Positions 7,805 to 16,460 of a stretch of DNA of 59,364 nt are shown in pieces. The DNA comes from Chlorobaculum thiosulfatiphilum. GTDB lineage: Bacteria > Bacteroidota > Chlorobiia > Chlorobiales > Chlorobiaceae. Position numbers and translations under genes: made by a program. The stretch lies in contig NZ_VDCH01000014.1 of NCBI RefSeq assembly GCF_006265165.1, positions 1-59,364 on the forward strand, read 5' to 3'. The notes under the pieces were generated by a model, which did no database searches, was not told where the DNA came from, and saw only the letters and a list, made by a program, of their open reading frames with translations. Position 1 is the stretch's first letter, and each line of letters begins with the position of its first letter.

Positions 7805-8977
7805 TCACGAGTCGAAGCCGCGAAGGTTCAGGGTATAACGATTGTCGGCATCGACGGTAAGCAGCTTCCGTTCGAGCAGATTTTTCAGGTCACGCCGCGC
7901 GGTCATCTCTGAGACTTTCCGGTACAGCATCGTGTAGGGCATCGCCTGTTGAAGCTCGTGCAGCGTGAACGGCTTGCCCGATGAATCATCGAGCAGCAGC
8001 GTGAGCAGATCGTGTTGCCGCTTCGAGATCGCTTTGTTGCTGCTGAGGGAGTGGACGTGCTCTCTCATGACCAGCATTCTGATGAGAATAGCGATGCGGG
8101 TTTTCATGGTTTGCAACGATTCGATTACGCCGCGAAGGTTGAATTCGAGGAACGGCGTGACATCTTTTTTTGCTTTGATGGTGTCGGAGAAGGCGAGGTA
8201 ATAGTCGTCCACATGGCGGTAATAGTAGTTCGAGAGCATCTTGGGCACATAGCGAATTCCCGCCGATTGGAGTAGCGATGCTTCAAGAAGCCGGGCAACA
8301 CGCCCGTTGCCATCCCAAAAAGGGTGAATCAAAGAAAAATGGTAATGGGCCAGCGCCGCCCGGATGAAAACGTTCTCCTTGATGAGATCATCGCTGTTGA
8401 TCCAGTCGATGAACTCCCGCATGAGCATCTCGACATCCTCGATGATTTTCGGCGGCGTGTAAATGCCGCCATGCGCTTTGTCGCCGACCTTGACCATACC
8501 ATTGCGGTACGTACCGGGGATGTTGTCCTCATACGGCAGGCCGTTGGTGATCTGTCGATGCAACGCGCGGATGTGACTTTCGGCAAGAACGCTCTTTATC
8601 AAATTTAATCTCAGGGGAAAATCATACGTCCCCGAAGGCTCTGCTGCCTGAAGGTCAAGCTGACGATACGCGCCGATCAGGTTGGTAATCTCAAGCCTGT
8701 CCTTTGCCGTGTGGCCTGCATCGGGTATTTTCCCCTCGTCGAGTTCTCTGACTTCATTCGCATCAAGGGAGTTGCCTTCGATGGCGGCGGTTCCGGCGAC
8801 TGAACTGTACAGAAGCTCCGGATCGATCTGTGACGACCACTTCGGCAAAATCGGTAAATCGCTGATCGCGGCGTTCAGGGTTGACGCTTCGACAAGCAGT
8901 TTCTCGATGCGGGGCCTGTCGTACTGGTCGCAAAAAACGAACTTGCCCGCTTTGAAGGTCATGACCTCTTTAATCAT
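7805..8977 (-). CDS. Fic family protein (class II, N-terminal inhibitory motif) with winged-helix C-terminus
   Basis: 390 residues. The Fic active site is complete: HPFWDGNGRVAR at residues 218-229, with catalytic His and the GNGR anion-binding loop. An inhibitory helix motif of the (S/T)xxxE(G/N) type is seen as TAAIEG at 63-68, placing it with class II (N-terminally self-inhibited) Fic enzymes. The region 320-390 resembles a winged helix. Fic proteins transfer AMP or related groups from nucleotides to target hydroxyls; the target here is unknown. It stands alone, with no separate antitoxin gene, consistent with an internal inhibitory motif. Confidence 0.92.
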   Translation of the reverse strand: MIKEVMTFKAGKFVFCDQYDRPRIEKLLVEASTLNAAISDLPILPKWSSQIDPELLYSSVAGTAAIEGNSLDANEVRELDEGKIPDAGHTAKDRLEITNLIGAYRQLDLQAAEPSGTYDFPLRLNLIKSVLAESHIRALHRQITNGLPYEDNIPGTYRNGMVKVGDKAHGGIYTPPKIIEDVEMLMREFIDWINSDDLIKENVFIRAALAHYHFSLIHPFWDGNGRVARLLEASLLQSAGIRYVPKMLSNYYYRHVDDYYLAFSDTIKAKKDVTPFLEFNLRGVIESLQTMKTRIAILIRMLVMREHVHSLSSNKAISKRQHDLLTLLLDDSSGKPFTLHELQQAMPYTMLYRKVSEMTARRDLKNLLERKLLTVDADNRYTLNLRGFDS

Positions 8978-9147
8978 GATGCCCGAAATGTTAGTGATTT
9001 TGTTACACTCAATGAGTTATAAAATAAACCATTAGCAAGCCAGTGCGGTTCATTTTTGTTAAAGTTTTTTACAAGATTTGTTAAAGATTTCTGCAAGAAT
9101 CATTGAAGAAAGCGTGAATCTTTTTTTTTCACTTCTGTTATCTGTTT

Positions 9148-9675
9148 ATGAAACCACTCAAAGAGGTTGCCGGGGCTTATCTGGCGCTTTCCGACGCGCA
9201 GCGTCAGTTGCTCGAATCAAAATATGACGAGGCGGCGGCGAGTTGCCGCAAGGCGATGGAGATTTCCCGCACGATGCCGCCGGAGGAGGCGTTCGATCAC
9301 GCCGGGTTCGATGCTTTCTGCCATGCAGGGCTTGCCGAGGCGCTGGCGGGGCTTGGCTCGTTCGACGAGGCGCTTCGCTCCGCCGACAAGGCGCTGCACC
9401 ACTTCAACCGCCGGGGGGAGCTGAACCAGGACGAGGGGAAGCTCTGGATTTCGGCCGTTTACAGCCGTGCGCTGGCGCTCGACGGGCTTGGGCGCGGCGC
9501 GGATGCGCTGCCGGAGTTTCGCAAGGCGGTCGCGATGCTCGACGAGCGCAAGGGCGAAACGCCCGGCAAGGAGCGGATGAAGGCGGTCTCGAGCGAACGC
9601 ATCGCCGCGCTCGGCGCATCGAAGAAGCAGCAGAAGCCTGAGGGGTACAAGGCGTGGTGGGAGTTCTGGTCGTGA
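9148..9675 (+). CDS. Small TPR protein (DUF3856-like)
   Basis: 175 residues, almost entirely helical, with about three TPR-like pairs: AQRQLLESKYDEAAASCRKA, CHAGLAEALAGLGSFDEALR and SRALALDGLGRGADALPEFR. The C-terminus ends KAWWEFWS, rich in tryptophan. It resembles the Chlorobi TPR family of which a C. tepidum member was solved structurally; that link is from memory and not checked. No catalytic residues are expected; it is probably a scaffold. The next gene overlaps its stop, so the two are coupled. Confidence 0.8.
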   Translation: MKPLKEVAGAYLALSDAQRQLLESKYDEAAASCRKAMEISRTMPPEEAFDHAGFDAFCHAGLAEALAGLGSFDEALRSADKALHHFNRRGELNQDEGKLWISAVYSRALALDGLGRGADALPEFRKAVAMLDERKGETPGKERMKAVSSERIAALGASKKQQKPEGYKAWWEFWS

Positions 9676-10682
9676 CGGATCCCGCCGCCATTCGCCGCGT
9701 TCTGGTCGTGCGACTCAGCGCTATCGGCGACATCGTGCTGACGACGCCCGTGCTTGCCGAGCTTCATCGCGCGCTCCCGCAGGCGCGGATCGACTTCTGC
9801 ACCAAAGCCCCCTTCTCGCCGCTCGTCGCATCGAATCTCGCCGTGGCGTCGGTGGTGACGCCGGAGTCGATCACGCCCGGTTCGGCGTACGATCTGGTGA
9901 TCGATCTGCAAAATAATCGACGCTCTCGCGCTCTGATCCGCAAAATCCGGGCGGCTGAGGTGCGGCGCTACCACAAGCGCAACTGGAAAAAGCTGTTGCT
10001 GGTGCAGTTCAAGATCAATGTTTCGGATGGCTGTCGATCCGTCGTCGAGCGTTACGGCGAGGCGCTCGGCGGTCTGGCGCCGAAGATCACCGCGTCGTGC
10101 TCGCTCTCTCCGTCGCCGGAGGATCGCGCCTTCGCCGCCGGAGCGCTCAGCGCGGACTCGCCCGTGCTGGCGCTCTGCTTCGGCGCGAACCACTTTACCA
10201 AGCGCTATCCGCTGGAGCGCTTCGCCCGGATCATCGAGCTGGTCACGGCGGCGACACCGGCTCGCGTTCTGCTGCTCGGTGGCAAGGAGGACGAGCTGGA
10301 GGCGCAGCGGCTCATGGCGCTTTTGCCGGCGGCAGCGCGAGGCCGTGTGCTGTCGCTCGCCGGAAAGGCGACGCTCATGCAATCCGCAGCGTTGCTGTCC
10401 GGAGTCGATGCGGTGCTCACCAACGATACAGGACTCATGCACATCGCCTCGGCGTTCGGCAAAAAGCTGTTCGTCATCTTCGGCTCGTCGGTCAAAGCGT
10501 TCGGCTTCATGCCGTGGGGCGCGGAGTACGAGCTGTTCGAGACGCCGGGGCTTGCCTGCCGACCCTGCTCGCACATCGGGCGCGGCTCCTGCCCGAAAGG
10601 GCACTTCCGCTGCATGACCGAAATCGCGCCGGAACGCATCGCGGGCCGCATCGTCGAAACGCTCAACCAGAGATCGTCATGA
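9672..10682 (+). CDS. Glycosyltransferase family 9, ADP-heptose:LPS heptosyltransferase-like
   Basis: About 336 residues. The N-terminal motif VLVVRLSAIGDIVLTTPVL is the GT9 signature, and the C-terminal donor-binding half contains LCFGANHFTKRYP and TNDTGLMHIASAFGKKLFVI. Family members add heptose to the lipopolysaccharide inner core at the cytoplasmic face. No ATG is available. The GTG at 9672 gives a GTGA overlap with the TPR gene stop and has GGGAG eight bases upstream; GTGs at 9654 and 9657 are alternatives. The stop overlaps the exonuclease start as ATGA. Confidence 0.87.
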   Translation: MTDPAAIRRVLVVRLSAIGDIVLTTPVLAELHRALPQARIDFCTKAPFSPLVASNLAVASVVTPESITPGSAYDLVIDLQNNRRSRALIRKIRAAEVRRYHKRNWKKLLLVQFKINVSDGCRSVVERYGEALGGLAPKITASCSLSPSPEDRAFAAGALSADSPVLALCFGANHFTKRYPLERFARIIELVTAATPARVLLLGGKEDELEAQRLMALLPAAARGRVLSLAGKATLMQSAALLSGVDAVLTNDTGLMHIASAFGKKLFVIFGSSVKAFGFMPWGAEYELFETPGLACRPCSHIGRGSCPKGHFRCMTEIAPERIAGRIVETLNQRSS

Positions 10683-11440
10683 ATATTTATACTTGGAACA
10701 TTAATGGCATCCGCGCCCGGCAGGAAGCGCTTTCGGCGTGGCTCGAAAGCCGCAAGCCCGACATCGTGGTGCTCGAAGAGGTGAAGGCGCGGGAAGAGGA
10801 GATTCCCGAAAGCATCGCCTCGATCGAGGGATACCGGAAATTCTGGAACGGCTCGTCGTTCAGAAAAGGGTACAGCGGCGTCGGCCTGCTCGTCCGCGAC
10901 GGGTTGTTCGATGATGCACATTGCGAAGTGCCGCCGTTCGACGTCGAGAACCGCACACTCGTGCTGCGCGCTCCTCAGTTCACCCTCATTGGCACCTACG
11001 TGCCGCGCGGCGACGGCGCGGAGCACTACGCCGTGAAGCTGCGCTATCTTGCCGATCTGAAAGCCTTTATCGCCGATCTTCTCGCCGAAGGCCGCCAGGT
11101 GGTGCTGGCCGGGGACATGAACGTCGCCCTCACGGAGATCGATGTGCACCGCTCGCAGAACAAGCCCGGCGCTACCGGCCTGCGCCCCGAGGAGCGCGCG
11201 GCTATCGGCGAGCATCTCGAACTCGGCCTGCACGACATCGTCCGCGAGCTGAACCCCGACAAGAAAGACCTGTTCACCTGGTGGCCCAACTGGAAATTCG
11301 CCCGCGAGCGCAACCTCGGCTGGCGCATCGATTGCCTCTATCTCACCGACGCGCTTGCCGGAAAGGTTTCCGGCGTCTCGGTCGATCTCGACGAGAAAAG
11401 CTCCGACCACGCGCCGGTTTCGGTCGAGCTTTCTTTGTGA
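10679..11440 (+). CDS. xth: Exodeoxyribonuclease III / AP endonuclease
   Basis: 253 residues from the ATG that overlaps the glycosyltransferase stop. The exonuclease-endonuclease-phosphatase fold is complete: TWNINGIRA, the catalytic Glu in VVLEEVKA, the GTYVPRGDG loop, AGDMNVALTEIDVH, WRIDCLYL and the terminal SSDHAPVSVEL. The family cleaves abasic sites and degrades 3' ends in base-excision repair. The shared transcript with TPR and LPS genes looks positional rather than functional. Confidence 0.93.
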   Translation: MNIYTWNINGIRARQEALSAWLESRKPDIVVLEEVKAREEEIPESIASIEGYRKFWNGSSFRKGYSGVGLLVRDGLFDDAHCEVPPFDVENRTLVLRAPQFTLIGTYVPRGDGAEHYAVKLRYLADLKAFIADLLAEGRQVVLAGDMNVALTEIDVHRSQNKPGATGLRPEERAAIGEHLELGLHDIVRELNPDKKDLFTWWPNWKFARERNLGWRIDCLYLTDALAGKVSGVSVDLDEKSSDHAPVSVELSL

Positions 11441-11630
11441 TCCACTTCGGTTACCATGCCGTTAACATCGCCGTGTTCGGGCGTTGGAAAACAGAATTAA
11501 TATTCTTACCTTACATGTCCCAAAACGCAAATGGTGTTCGTGCGTCCGCATGAAGCCGCGAAGACAGGGATGCGCAATACCTGTTTTCCGCCGTTTGCGC
11601 AGTTTGACTTCACTCAAGAACGATTGCGCT

Positions 11631-12029
11631 ATGAATACATTGAAACAGTATGAATGCACCGTCATCATCGACGGCGGCCTTCAGGATGACGCCATCGCCT
11701 CCGCAATGGAGCTGGTGAAAACGACGATCACCGGCAAAGGCGGCGTGATCAACAACGTCCTGGAAGTCGGAAGAAGAAAAATGGCCTACCTCATCCGCAA
11801 GTCCTCCATCGGCTACTACGCGCACATCGAGTTCGATGCCGAGCCTTCGGTTATCGCCGAGGTCGAGCGCGTGTTCCGTTACGAAGAGGCTATCCTGCGG
11901 TTCCTCATCATCCAGCTCAGCTCTCCGCTGCTCGAAATGCGCAAGCGCGTCGAGAAATACAGCGTCATGCTCGGCAGCCCGGAAGACCAGGTTGAACCCG
12001 AAGCCGATGCTTCAGCCAAGAAGAGCTGA
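11631..12029 (+). CDS. rpsF: 30S ribosomal protein S6
   Basis: 132 residues. [20 protein letters not shown] and the [18 protein letters not shown] segment match S6, with a charged C-terminal extension. The ATG at 11631 is preferred over upstream in-frame codons because it gives the normal S6 length. It heads the rpsF-ssb-rpsR-rplI order common in bacteria. The 190-base leader has a -10-like TAATAT at 11498. It could hold the known S6:S18 autoregulatory element, but I could not draw a convincing structure. Confidence 0.95.
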   Translation: MNTLKQYECTVIIDGGLQDDAIASAMELVKTTITGKGGVINNVLEVGRRKMAYLIRKSSIGYYAHIEFDAEPSVIAEVERVFRYEEAILRFLIIQLSSPLLEMRKRVEKYSVMLGSPEDQVEPEADASAKKS

Positions 12030-12101
12030 CGGCGGATTTCGCCCGGTTTATTGTGTGAATGACGAAACGATCCCATTTGAGAACAAAAAGGAGAAGATGC
12101 T

Positions 12102-12578
12102 ATGGCGGAACTGAAAATGCCTGAAATCAACAGCGTCATCATTGCCGGCAACCTTACCAAAGATCCGGTCTTCAGACAGACCAATTCAGGCGGGACGCCA
12201 GTCGTCAATTTTTCCATCGCCTGCAATCGCCGCTTCCGGGACAGCAACCACCAGTGGCAGGAAGATGTCTGCTACGTCGGCGTGGTCGCCTGGAACAAGC
12301 TTGCCGAAAGCTGCCGCGACAATTTGCGGAAAAGCTCGGCGGTGCTGGTCGATGGCGAGTTGCAGAGCCGTACCTGGAAAGCCCAGGATGGCACATCGAG
12401 AACCGTGGTCGAAATCAAGGCCAGGAGGATCCAGTTCCTCAACAAAAGGAAGAAAAACGGAGAGGAGGACGAGGAGGACGAGGAGGGCTTTATCGAGGAT
12501 GAAGCGCATGAGACCCATCATGGTCATATCGAGGATGACGGGCACATGTACGAATACAAATACCTCACTTCCGACTGA
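12102..12578 (+). CDS. ssb: Single-stranded DNA-binding protein with atypical tail
   Basis: 158 residues. The OB fold (about 1-112) is normal: NSVIIAGNLTKDPVFRQT, VVNFSIACNRRF, VGVVAWNKLAESC and VEIKARRIQFLN. The tail is very acidic (GEEDEEDEEGFIEDE, then a His-rich stretch) and ends EYKYLTSD. It lacks the DDDIPF-type tip that recruits partner proteins in most bacteria. RBS AAAGGAG precedes the ATG. Position between rpsF and rpsR is classical. Reading the other frames at the 3' end does not restore a canonical tip, so this looks like a real tail. Confidence 0.94.
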   Translation: MAELKMPEINSVIIAGNLTKDPVFRQTNSGGTPVVNFSIACNRRFRDSNHQWQEDVCYVGVVAWNKLAESCRDNLRKSSAVLVDGELQSRTWKAQDGTSRTVVEIKARRIQFLNKRKKNGEEDEEDEEGFIEDEAHETHHGHIEDDGHMYEYKYLTSD

Positions 12579-12662
12579 GAACGGGCGCATCGCTCTGCCG
12601 TAAACGAGAACTGGCAGACGACGGGCCACAAGATCATGCAAGCAAAATTCTGAACAAGATCA

Positions 12663-12926
12663 ATGAGACAGAAACCAGGAAAGGCACAGGGCAACAAATC
12701 GTTGAGCAATGCTCTGGCATCGAAAAAGAAAGTGTCGAAAAACCAGGTGGTTTTCTTTGACTATCGCGATGAGCGCAAACTGAAACGCTTCATCAACGAC
12801 CAGGGAAAAATCATTCCCCGCCGCATTACCGGCCTGTCGGCCAAAGAGCAGAGCCTGCTCACCCATTCGATCAAATGGGCGAGGTTCCTGGCGATTATTC
12901 CCTATGTTGCCGACGAATACAAGTAA
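12663..12926 (+). CDS. rpsR: 30S ribosomal protein S18
   Basis: 87 residues. [35 protein letters not shown] and the terminal [15 protein letters not shown] are diagnostic for S18, which binds next to S6 on the small subunit. It has a basic N-terminal extension of about 25 residues. It lies between ssb and rplI in the same operon, with an 84-base gap to ssb. Confidence 0.96.
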   Translation: MRQKPGKAQGNKSLSNALASKKKVSKNQVVFFDYRDERKLKRFINDQGKIIPRRITGLSAKEQSLLTHSIKWARFLAIIPYVADEYK

Positions 12927-12973
12927 GTGGTTGTCCGCACAAGTTTAATTATTTCAGAACGAGGAAACAGACC

Positions 12974-13432
12974 GTGAAAATAATTTTAAGAAAAGATGTG
13001 GCAACTCTTGGCGATGCCGGTGAAGTGGTCACCGTCAAGAACGGGTATGTCAATAACTACCTGATCCCGCAGGGATATGCCATCCGTGCTACCGAAGGTA
13101 CGCTCAAGGCGCTTGAAACCGAGAAGAAACAGCAGGCGCGCAAGATCGAGCTTCAGCGCAAGAGCGCTCGCGAGCTTGCCGAAAAGCTGGAGCAGATGAC
13201 GCTGAAGGTTTTTGCCAAGGCTGGCGAGTCGGGCAAATTGTTCGGCACTGTGACCGCCGGAGATATTGCTGAAGCGCTCAAAGCACAGGGCGTCGAGATC
13301 GACCGTCGCAAAATTCAGCTCGAAGCGCCGATCAAATCTCTTGGCAAGTTCGAGGCCGAAGCGAAGCTTTTCATGGACATCATGGCAAAGCTCAGCATCG
13401 AGGTCGAAGCCGAAGGCGCCTCCGCGGAGTAA
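12974..13432 (+). CDS. rplI: 50S ribosomal protein L9
   Basis: 152 residues from the GTG at 12974. [19 protein letters not shown] and [16 protein letters not shown] are the L9 N-terminal domain, followed by the long connecting helix and the C-terminal domain. GAGG at 12961-12964 supports the GTG; longer in-frame starts run back into rpsR. This is the last gene of the S6 operon and is followed by a strong terminator. Confidence 0.96.
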   Translation: MKIILRKDVATLGDAGEVVTVKNGYVNNYLIPQGYAIRATEGTLKALETEKKQQARKIELQRKSARELAEKLEQMTLKVFAKAGESGKLFGTVTAGDIAEALKAQGVEIDRRKIQLEAPIKSLGKFEAEAKLFMDIMAKLSIEVEAEGASAE

Positions 13433-13489
13433 TCGATACGCCTTCGCGTTACGGGTCGAACGATTCCGGAAAGCGAGGGAACAAAATAC

Positions 13490-13522
13490 GCCTCATGACC
13501 TGCGTGTCATGAGGCTTTTTTT
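13490..13522 (+). terminator. Terminator after rplI
   Basis: GCCTCATGAC (13490-13499), six-base loop, GTCATGAGGC (13506-13515), then seven T residues. A textbook intrinsic terminator for the rpsF-rplI operon. Confidence 0.93.
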
Positions 13523-13637
13523 ATGTTCGTCTGTTGTAAAATCTTCAAGTCTGGCGTACCATTGAGAGAGACGGCATCTCTTTCAACGCAAGCCGTGCCT
13601 CGTGCAGTATCCAGCCACACCCAATCAGGGAGAGACC

Positions 13638-14039
13638 ATGAAACAAACTCTTCTTCAGGAAAAATACCCCATCTACATCCTCGAGCTTGACAAAGAAGAG
13701 ACCTCCTTCGGCAGCGTCGATGAGATTGTCGCCTACTACCGCGAGAAAATCGAATCGCATCCATTCGCGGTGTTGATCGGTGAGTTCGACCATTATGCCC
13801 ATACCTCTCTTTTGCCGGAAGGGCAGATAGGCGAGGGAATCACCGCCGCCAAAAACATCGTGTTCTGTTTCGGAAAAGAGCTGATGAACCCCAAGATGCT
13901 TGCTGTTCGTCCCCGCTCGATCGGCGTGGCCGAGATGGGTGGGGAGTTCGTCATCAGCTTCCTCGAAGCGCCGAATCCGATGGCCAACGCCTCGATGGAG
14001 GAGTGGACGCTGGCTCTGAGGAACCAGGTTCCCGCCTGA
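13638..14039 (+). CDS. Conserved hypothetical protein
   Basis: 133 residues from the ATG at 13638, which has AGGGAGAG just upstream; a longer start at 13602 lacks an RBS. The sequence is a compact alpha/beta protein: KYPIYILELDKEET near the N-terminus, AVLIGEFDHYAHTSL in the middle and GEFVISFLEAPNP near the end. No signal peptide, membrane segment or known catalytic motif. I do not recognise the function. It is a single-gene unit bracketed by two terminators with nearly the same stem. Confidence 0.75.
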   Translation: MKQTLLQEKYPIYILELDKEETSFGSVDEIVAYYREKIESHPFAVLIGEFDHYAHTSLLPEGQIGEGITAAKNIVFCFGKELMNPKMLAVRPRSIGVAEMGGEFVISFLEAPNPMANASMEEWTLALRNQVPA

Positions 14040-14061
14040 TTCGGGAGCACCCGCAGAAATG

Positions 14062-14098
14062 AAAAAGCCTCATGAGTTTGACTTCATGAGGCTTTTTT
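14062..14098. terminator. Bidirectional terminator between hypothetical gene and pheS
   Basis: AAAAAGCCTCATGA (14062-14075), eight-base loop, TCATGAGGCTTTTT. There is an A-run before and a T-run after, so it works on both strands for these convergent genes. Confidence 0.92.
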
Positions 14099-14129
14099 GA
14101 TTTTCATACTCGATGTATCGGCGTTTGCC

Positions 14130-15155
14130 TTATGCCATGAACTGGCTGAGCATCCGGACGTCGTTCTCGAAAAAGAGGCGGATGTCGTCAATCTTGTAGC
14201 GCAACAGCGCCGTGCGATCGACACCCATGCCGAAAGCGTAGCCAGTCCACTCCTCCGGATCGATGCCGCAGTGCTTCATCACGTTCGGATGCACCATGCC
14301 GCAGCCCATGATTTCGAGCCAGCCGGACTTCTTGCAGACGCGGCATCCCTTGCCGCCGCACAGGTAGCAGGTGACATCCACCTCCGCCGACGGCTCGGTG
14401 AAGGGGAAAAAGCTCGGGCGGAACCGGAGCTTCACGTCGCTGCCAAACATCTGGCGGGCGAACGAATAAATCGTGGCTTTCAGGTCGGCGAACGACACGT
14501 TTTTGTCGATATACAGACCTTCGAGCTGGTGAAAAACGCAGTAACTTCTCGCGCTGATCGCCTCGTTGCGATAGACCTTGCCGGGGCAGATCACCCGAAT
14601 CGGCGGCTTCTGGTCGAGCATCACCCGCACCTGCACTGGCGAGGTGTGGGTGCGGAGCAGGACGTCGCCCTCGGCATCGCCTCGGGTGATGAAGAAGGTG
14701 TCCTGCATGTCGCGGGCCGGGTGGTTCGGCGGAAAGTTAAGGCGCTCGAAGTTGTACTCGTCAAGTTCCAGCTCCGGGCCGGTGGCGATGCCGAAGCCCA
14801 TCGCGGTGAAGATTCGCTTCATGTCGCCCAGCACCTTCTGCACCGGATGCTCCGAGCCGAGGAACGAGCGGCGTCCCGGCAGGGAGAGATCGAGCGCTGG
14901 CGCGGCGCTCTGCGCATTTTGCGCAAAGCGGCTCTCGGCGTCGGCAACTCGCGCTTCGGCTGAAAGTTTGAGCGCGTTGAGCAACTGCCCCATGCGAGGT
15001 CTGTCAGCGGCATCGACGGTTTTGAGCTGGCCAAACAGGCCCGCTATTTTTCCCTTGCGCACGGTGAACTCAAGCTTGAAGGCTTCGAGCTCACTGGCGT
15101 CAAGAATCTGGTATCCTTCGATCTCCTGCTGCAGTTGTTGAATGCTTGTCTCCAT
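14130..15155 (-). CDS. pheS: Phenylalanyl-tRNA synthetase alpha subunit
   Basis: 341 residues from the ATG at 15155. The N-terminal coiled-coil tRNA-binding arm is followed by the class II catalytic core: [26 protein letters not shown] (motif 1 region), [31 protein letters not shown] (motif 2) and [15 protein letters not shown] (motif 3). A Zn-like Cys cluster [16 protein letters not shown] lies near residue 275. It pairs with PheT, which is not in the window. It is the last gene of thrS-infC-rpmI-rplT-pheS. Confidence 0.96.
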   Translation of the reverse strand: METSIQQLQQEIEGYQILDASELEAFKLEFTVRKGKIAGLFGQLKTVDAADRPRMGQLLNALKLSAEARVADAESRFAQNAQSAAPALDLSLPGRRSFLGSEHPVQKVLGDMKRIFTAMGFGIATGPELELDEYNFERLNFPPNHPARDMQDTFFITRGDAEGDVLLRTHTSPVQVRVMLDQKPPIRVICPGKVYRNEAISARSYCVFHQLEGLYIDKNVSFADLKATIYSFARQMFGSDVKLRFRPSFFPFTEPSAEVDVTCYLCGGKGCRVCKKSGWLEIMGCGMVHPNVMKHCGIDPEEWTGYAFGMGVDRTALLRYKIDDIRLFFENDVRMLSQFMA

Positions 15156-15174
15156 AGGGCCGCTGTACAAATGA

Positions 15175-15522
15175 TTAATCGAGAGCCGTCTTGACGATCA
15201 GCGAGAATGCCGCCGGGTCTTTTACAGCGATTTCGGCCAGCGCTTTGCGGTCGATCTCGATGTTCTTCTTGTGGATGGCGTCCATCAAACGCGAGTAGGA
15301 GACGCCGTTCTGACGGGCGGCGGCGTTGATGCGCATGATCCAGAGCGAACGGAAGGTTCTTTTCTTGACGCGGCGGTCGCGGTAAGCGTACTGCTCGGCC
15401 TTGTCCACGGCGTGCTTGACGACGGTCAGCACGTTTCCGCGCGAACCCCAGTATCCTTTCGCTTTATTGAGAATCCTCTTCCTTCTGGCTTTGGAAGCTA
15501 CGGCATTGGTTGATTTTGGCAT
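15175..15522 (-). CDS. rplT: 50S ribosomal protein L20
   Basis: 115 residues: the basic N-terminal extension ([18 protein letters not shown]) and [20 protein letters not shown] are diagnostic L20 segments. L20 is needed early in 50S assembly and in many bacteria represses the infC-rpmI-rplT message. It lies 30 bases after rpmI and 19 bases before pheS. Confidence 0.97.
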   Translation of the reverse strand: MPKSTNAVASKARRKRILNKAKGYWGSRGNVLTVVKHAVDKAEQYAYRDRRVKKRTFRSLWIMRINAAARQNGVSYSRLMDAIHKKNIEIDRKALAEIAVKDPAAFSLIVKTALD

Positions 15523-15552
15523 CGTTGTATCGAATTAATGTTATAGACTGTC

Positions 15553-15747
15553 TCAGGCGAGGATCATTCTCTTGATCTGCTTCTCCATGGTTGCATCGAC
15601 CAGCGTTGACTGGTGCAGGCGACGGGTGCGTTTGCGGTTCTTGTGCTCAAGGTTATGAGAGCCGTTCATACGCTCGCGTTTGATTTTTCCTGATGCGGTG
15701 GCCTTGAACCTCTTGCAGGCGCCGCGATGTGATTTCATTTTAGGCAT
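15553..15747 (-). CDS. rpmI: 50S ribosomal protein L35
   Basis: 64 residues, highly basic: MPKMKSHRGACKRFKATASG, then NLEHKNRKRTRRLHQSTLVD, the L35 signature. It lies between infC and rplT, the conserved order. Confidence 0.97.
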   Translation of the reverse strand: MPKMKSHRGACKRFKATASGKIKRERMNGSHNLEHKNRKRTRRLHQSTLVDATMEKQIKRMILA

Positions 15748-15792
15748 GATCGTCGGTTTAAATGATAAAAGTCGATGCTTTTCAGTGTGGTT

Positions 15793-16434
15793 TTATTCGT
15801 CGTCATCCTCAGGCTCTTCCATCTGAGGCGGTAATGGCGCCAATGGCGCGACTGGCGCTTCCCTGGCTCGCCGTTTCTCGAACAGGTCGATCTTTTTCTT
15901 GTCGGGTTCAAAATAGACGAAGAGCTTTTTGCCCTCGAACTTCGGATCGCCGTCGCGGGTGGCGACCGTGCTGAGCCGTTCGGTCAGGCGGTCGGCCAGC
16001 TCGAAGCCTTTGTCTTTATAGATGATCGAACGGCCGAGGAACACGATGGTCGCCCTCACGCGGTTGCCCTTGCGGAGGAACTCCTCCAGGTGCGCGGTCT
16101 TGAAGTCGAAGTCATGCTTGTCGGTATTGGGATGGAACCTCAGCTCTTTCAGCGTGGTCTGCTTCTGCTTTTTCTTGAGGTCCTTGTCCTTCTGGGCCAT
16201 CTTATAGATCAGCTTCCCGTAGTTTTCGAGCTTGCAGACGGGCGGCTGGGCATTTGGCTGAACCTCGATGAGGTCGATTCCTCGCTCTTCGGCCATCCTC
16301 CGGGCATCCTGGGTTTTCATGACCTGCATGCCACCTTCGGGAAACACGACCCTTACTTCTGGCACCCGGATCTGTTCGTTGATCCTGTAGGAAAGTTTTG
16401 CTTTCTGGTTGCCGGTTGTTTTCTGTTTTTTCAT
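15793..16434 (-). CDS. infC: Translation initiation factor IF-3
   Basis: 213 residues. The N-domain carries [15 protein letters not shown] and [20 protein letters not shown], the C-domain carries [19 protein letters not shown] and [18 protein letters not shown] Pro/Ala-rich acidic tail of about 30 residues ([11 protein letters not shown] then EEPEDDDE) extends beyond the usual end. The factor prevents subunit joining and proofreads initiator tRNA. Unlike many infC genes, which begin with AUU for autoregulation, this one has an ATG. Confidence 0.97.
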   Translation of the reverse strand: MKKQKTTGNQKAKLSYRINEQIRVPEVRVVFPEGGMQVMKTQDARRMAEERGIDLIEVQPNAQPPVCKLENYGKLIYKMAQKDKDLKKKQKQTTLKELRFHPNTDKHDFDFKTAHLEEFLRKGNRVRATIVFLGRSIIYKDKGFELADRLTERLSTVATRDGDPKFEGKKLFVYFEPDKKKIDLFEKRRAREAPVAPLAPLPPQMEEPEDDDE

Positions 16435-16460
16435 TCGATCGTTTTTGGTTGATAGTCAGA

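Noticed and set aside
10097-10678. Long N-terminal extension of exonuclease III
   Set aside because: This frame overlaps the whole glycosyltransferase C-terminal half and is Arg-rich; the ATG at 10679 gives the usual protein with an ATGA overlap.
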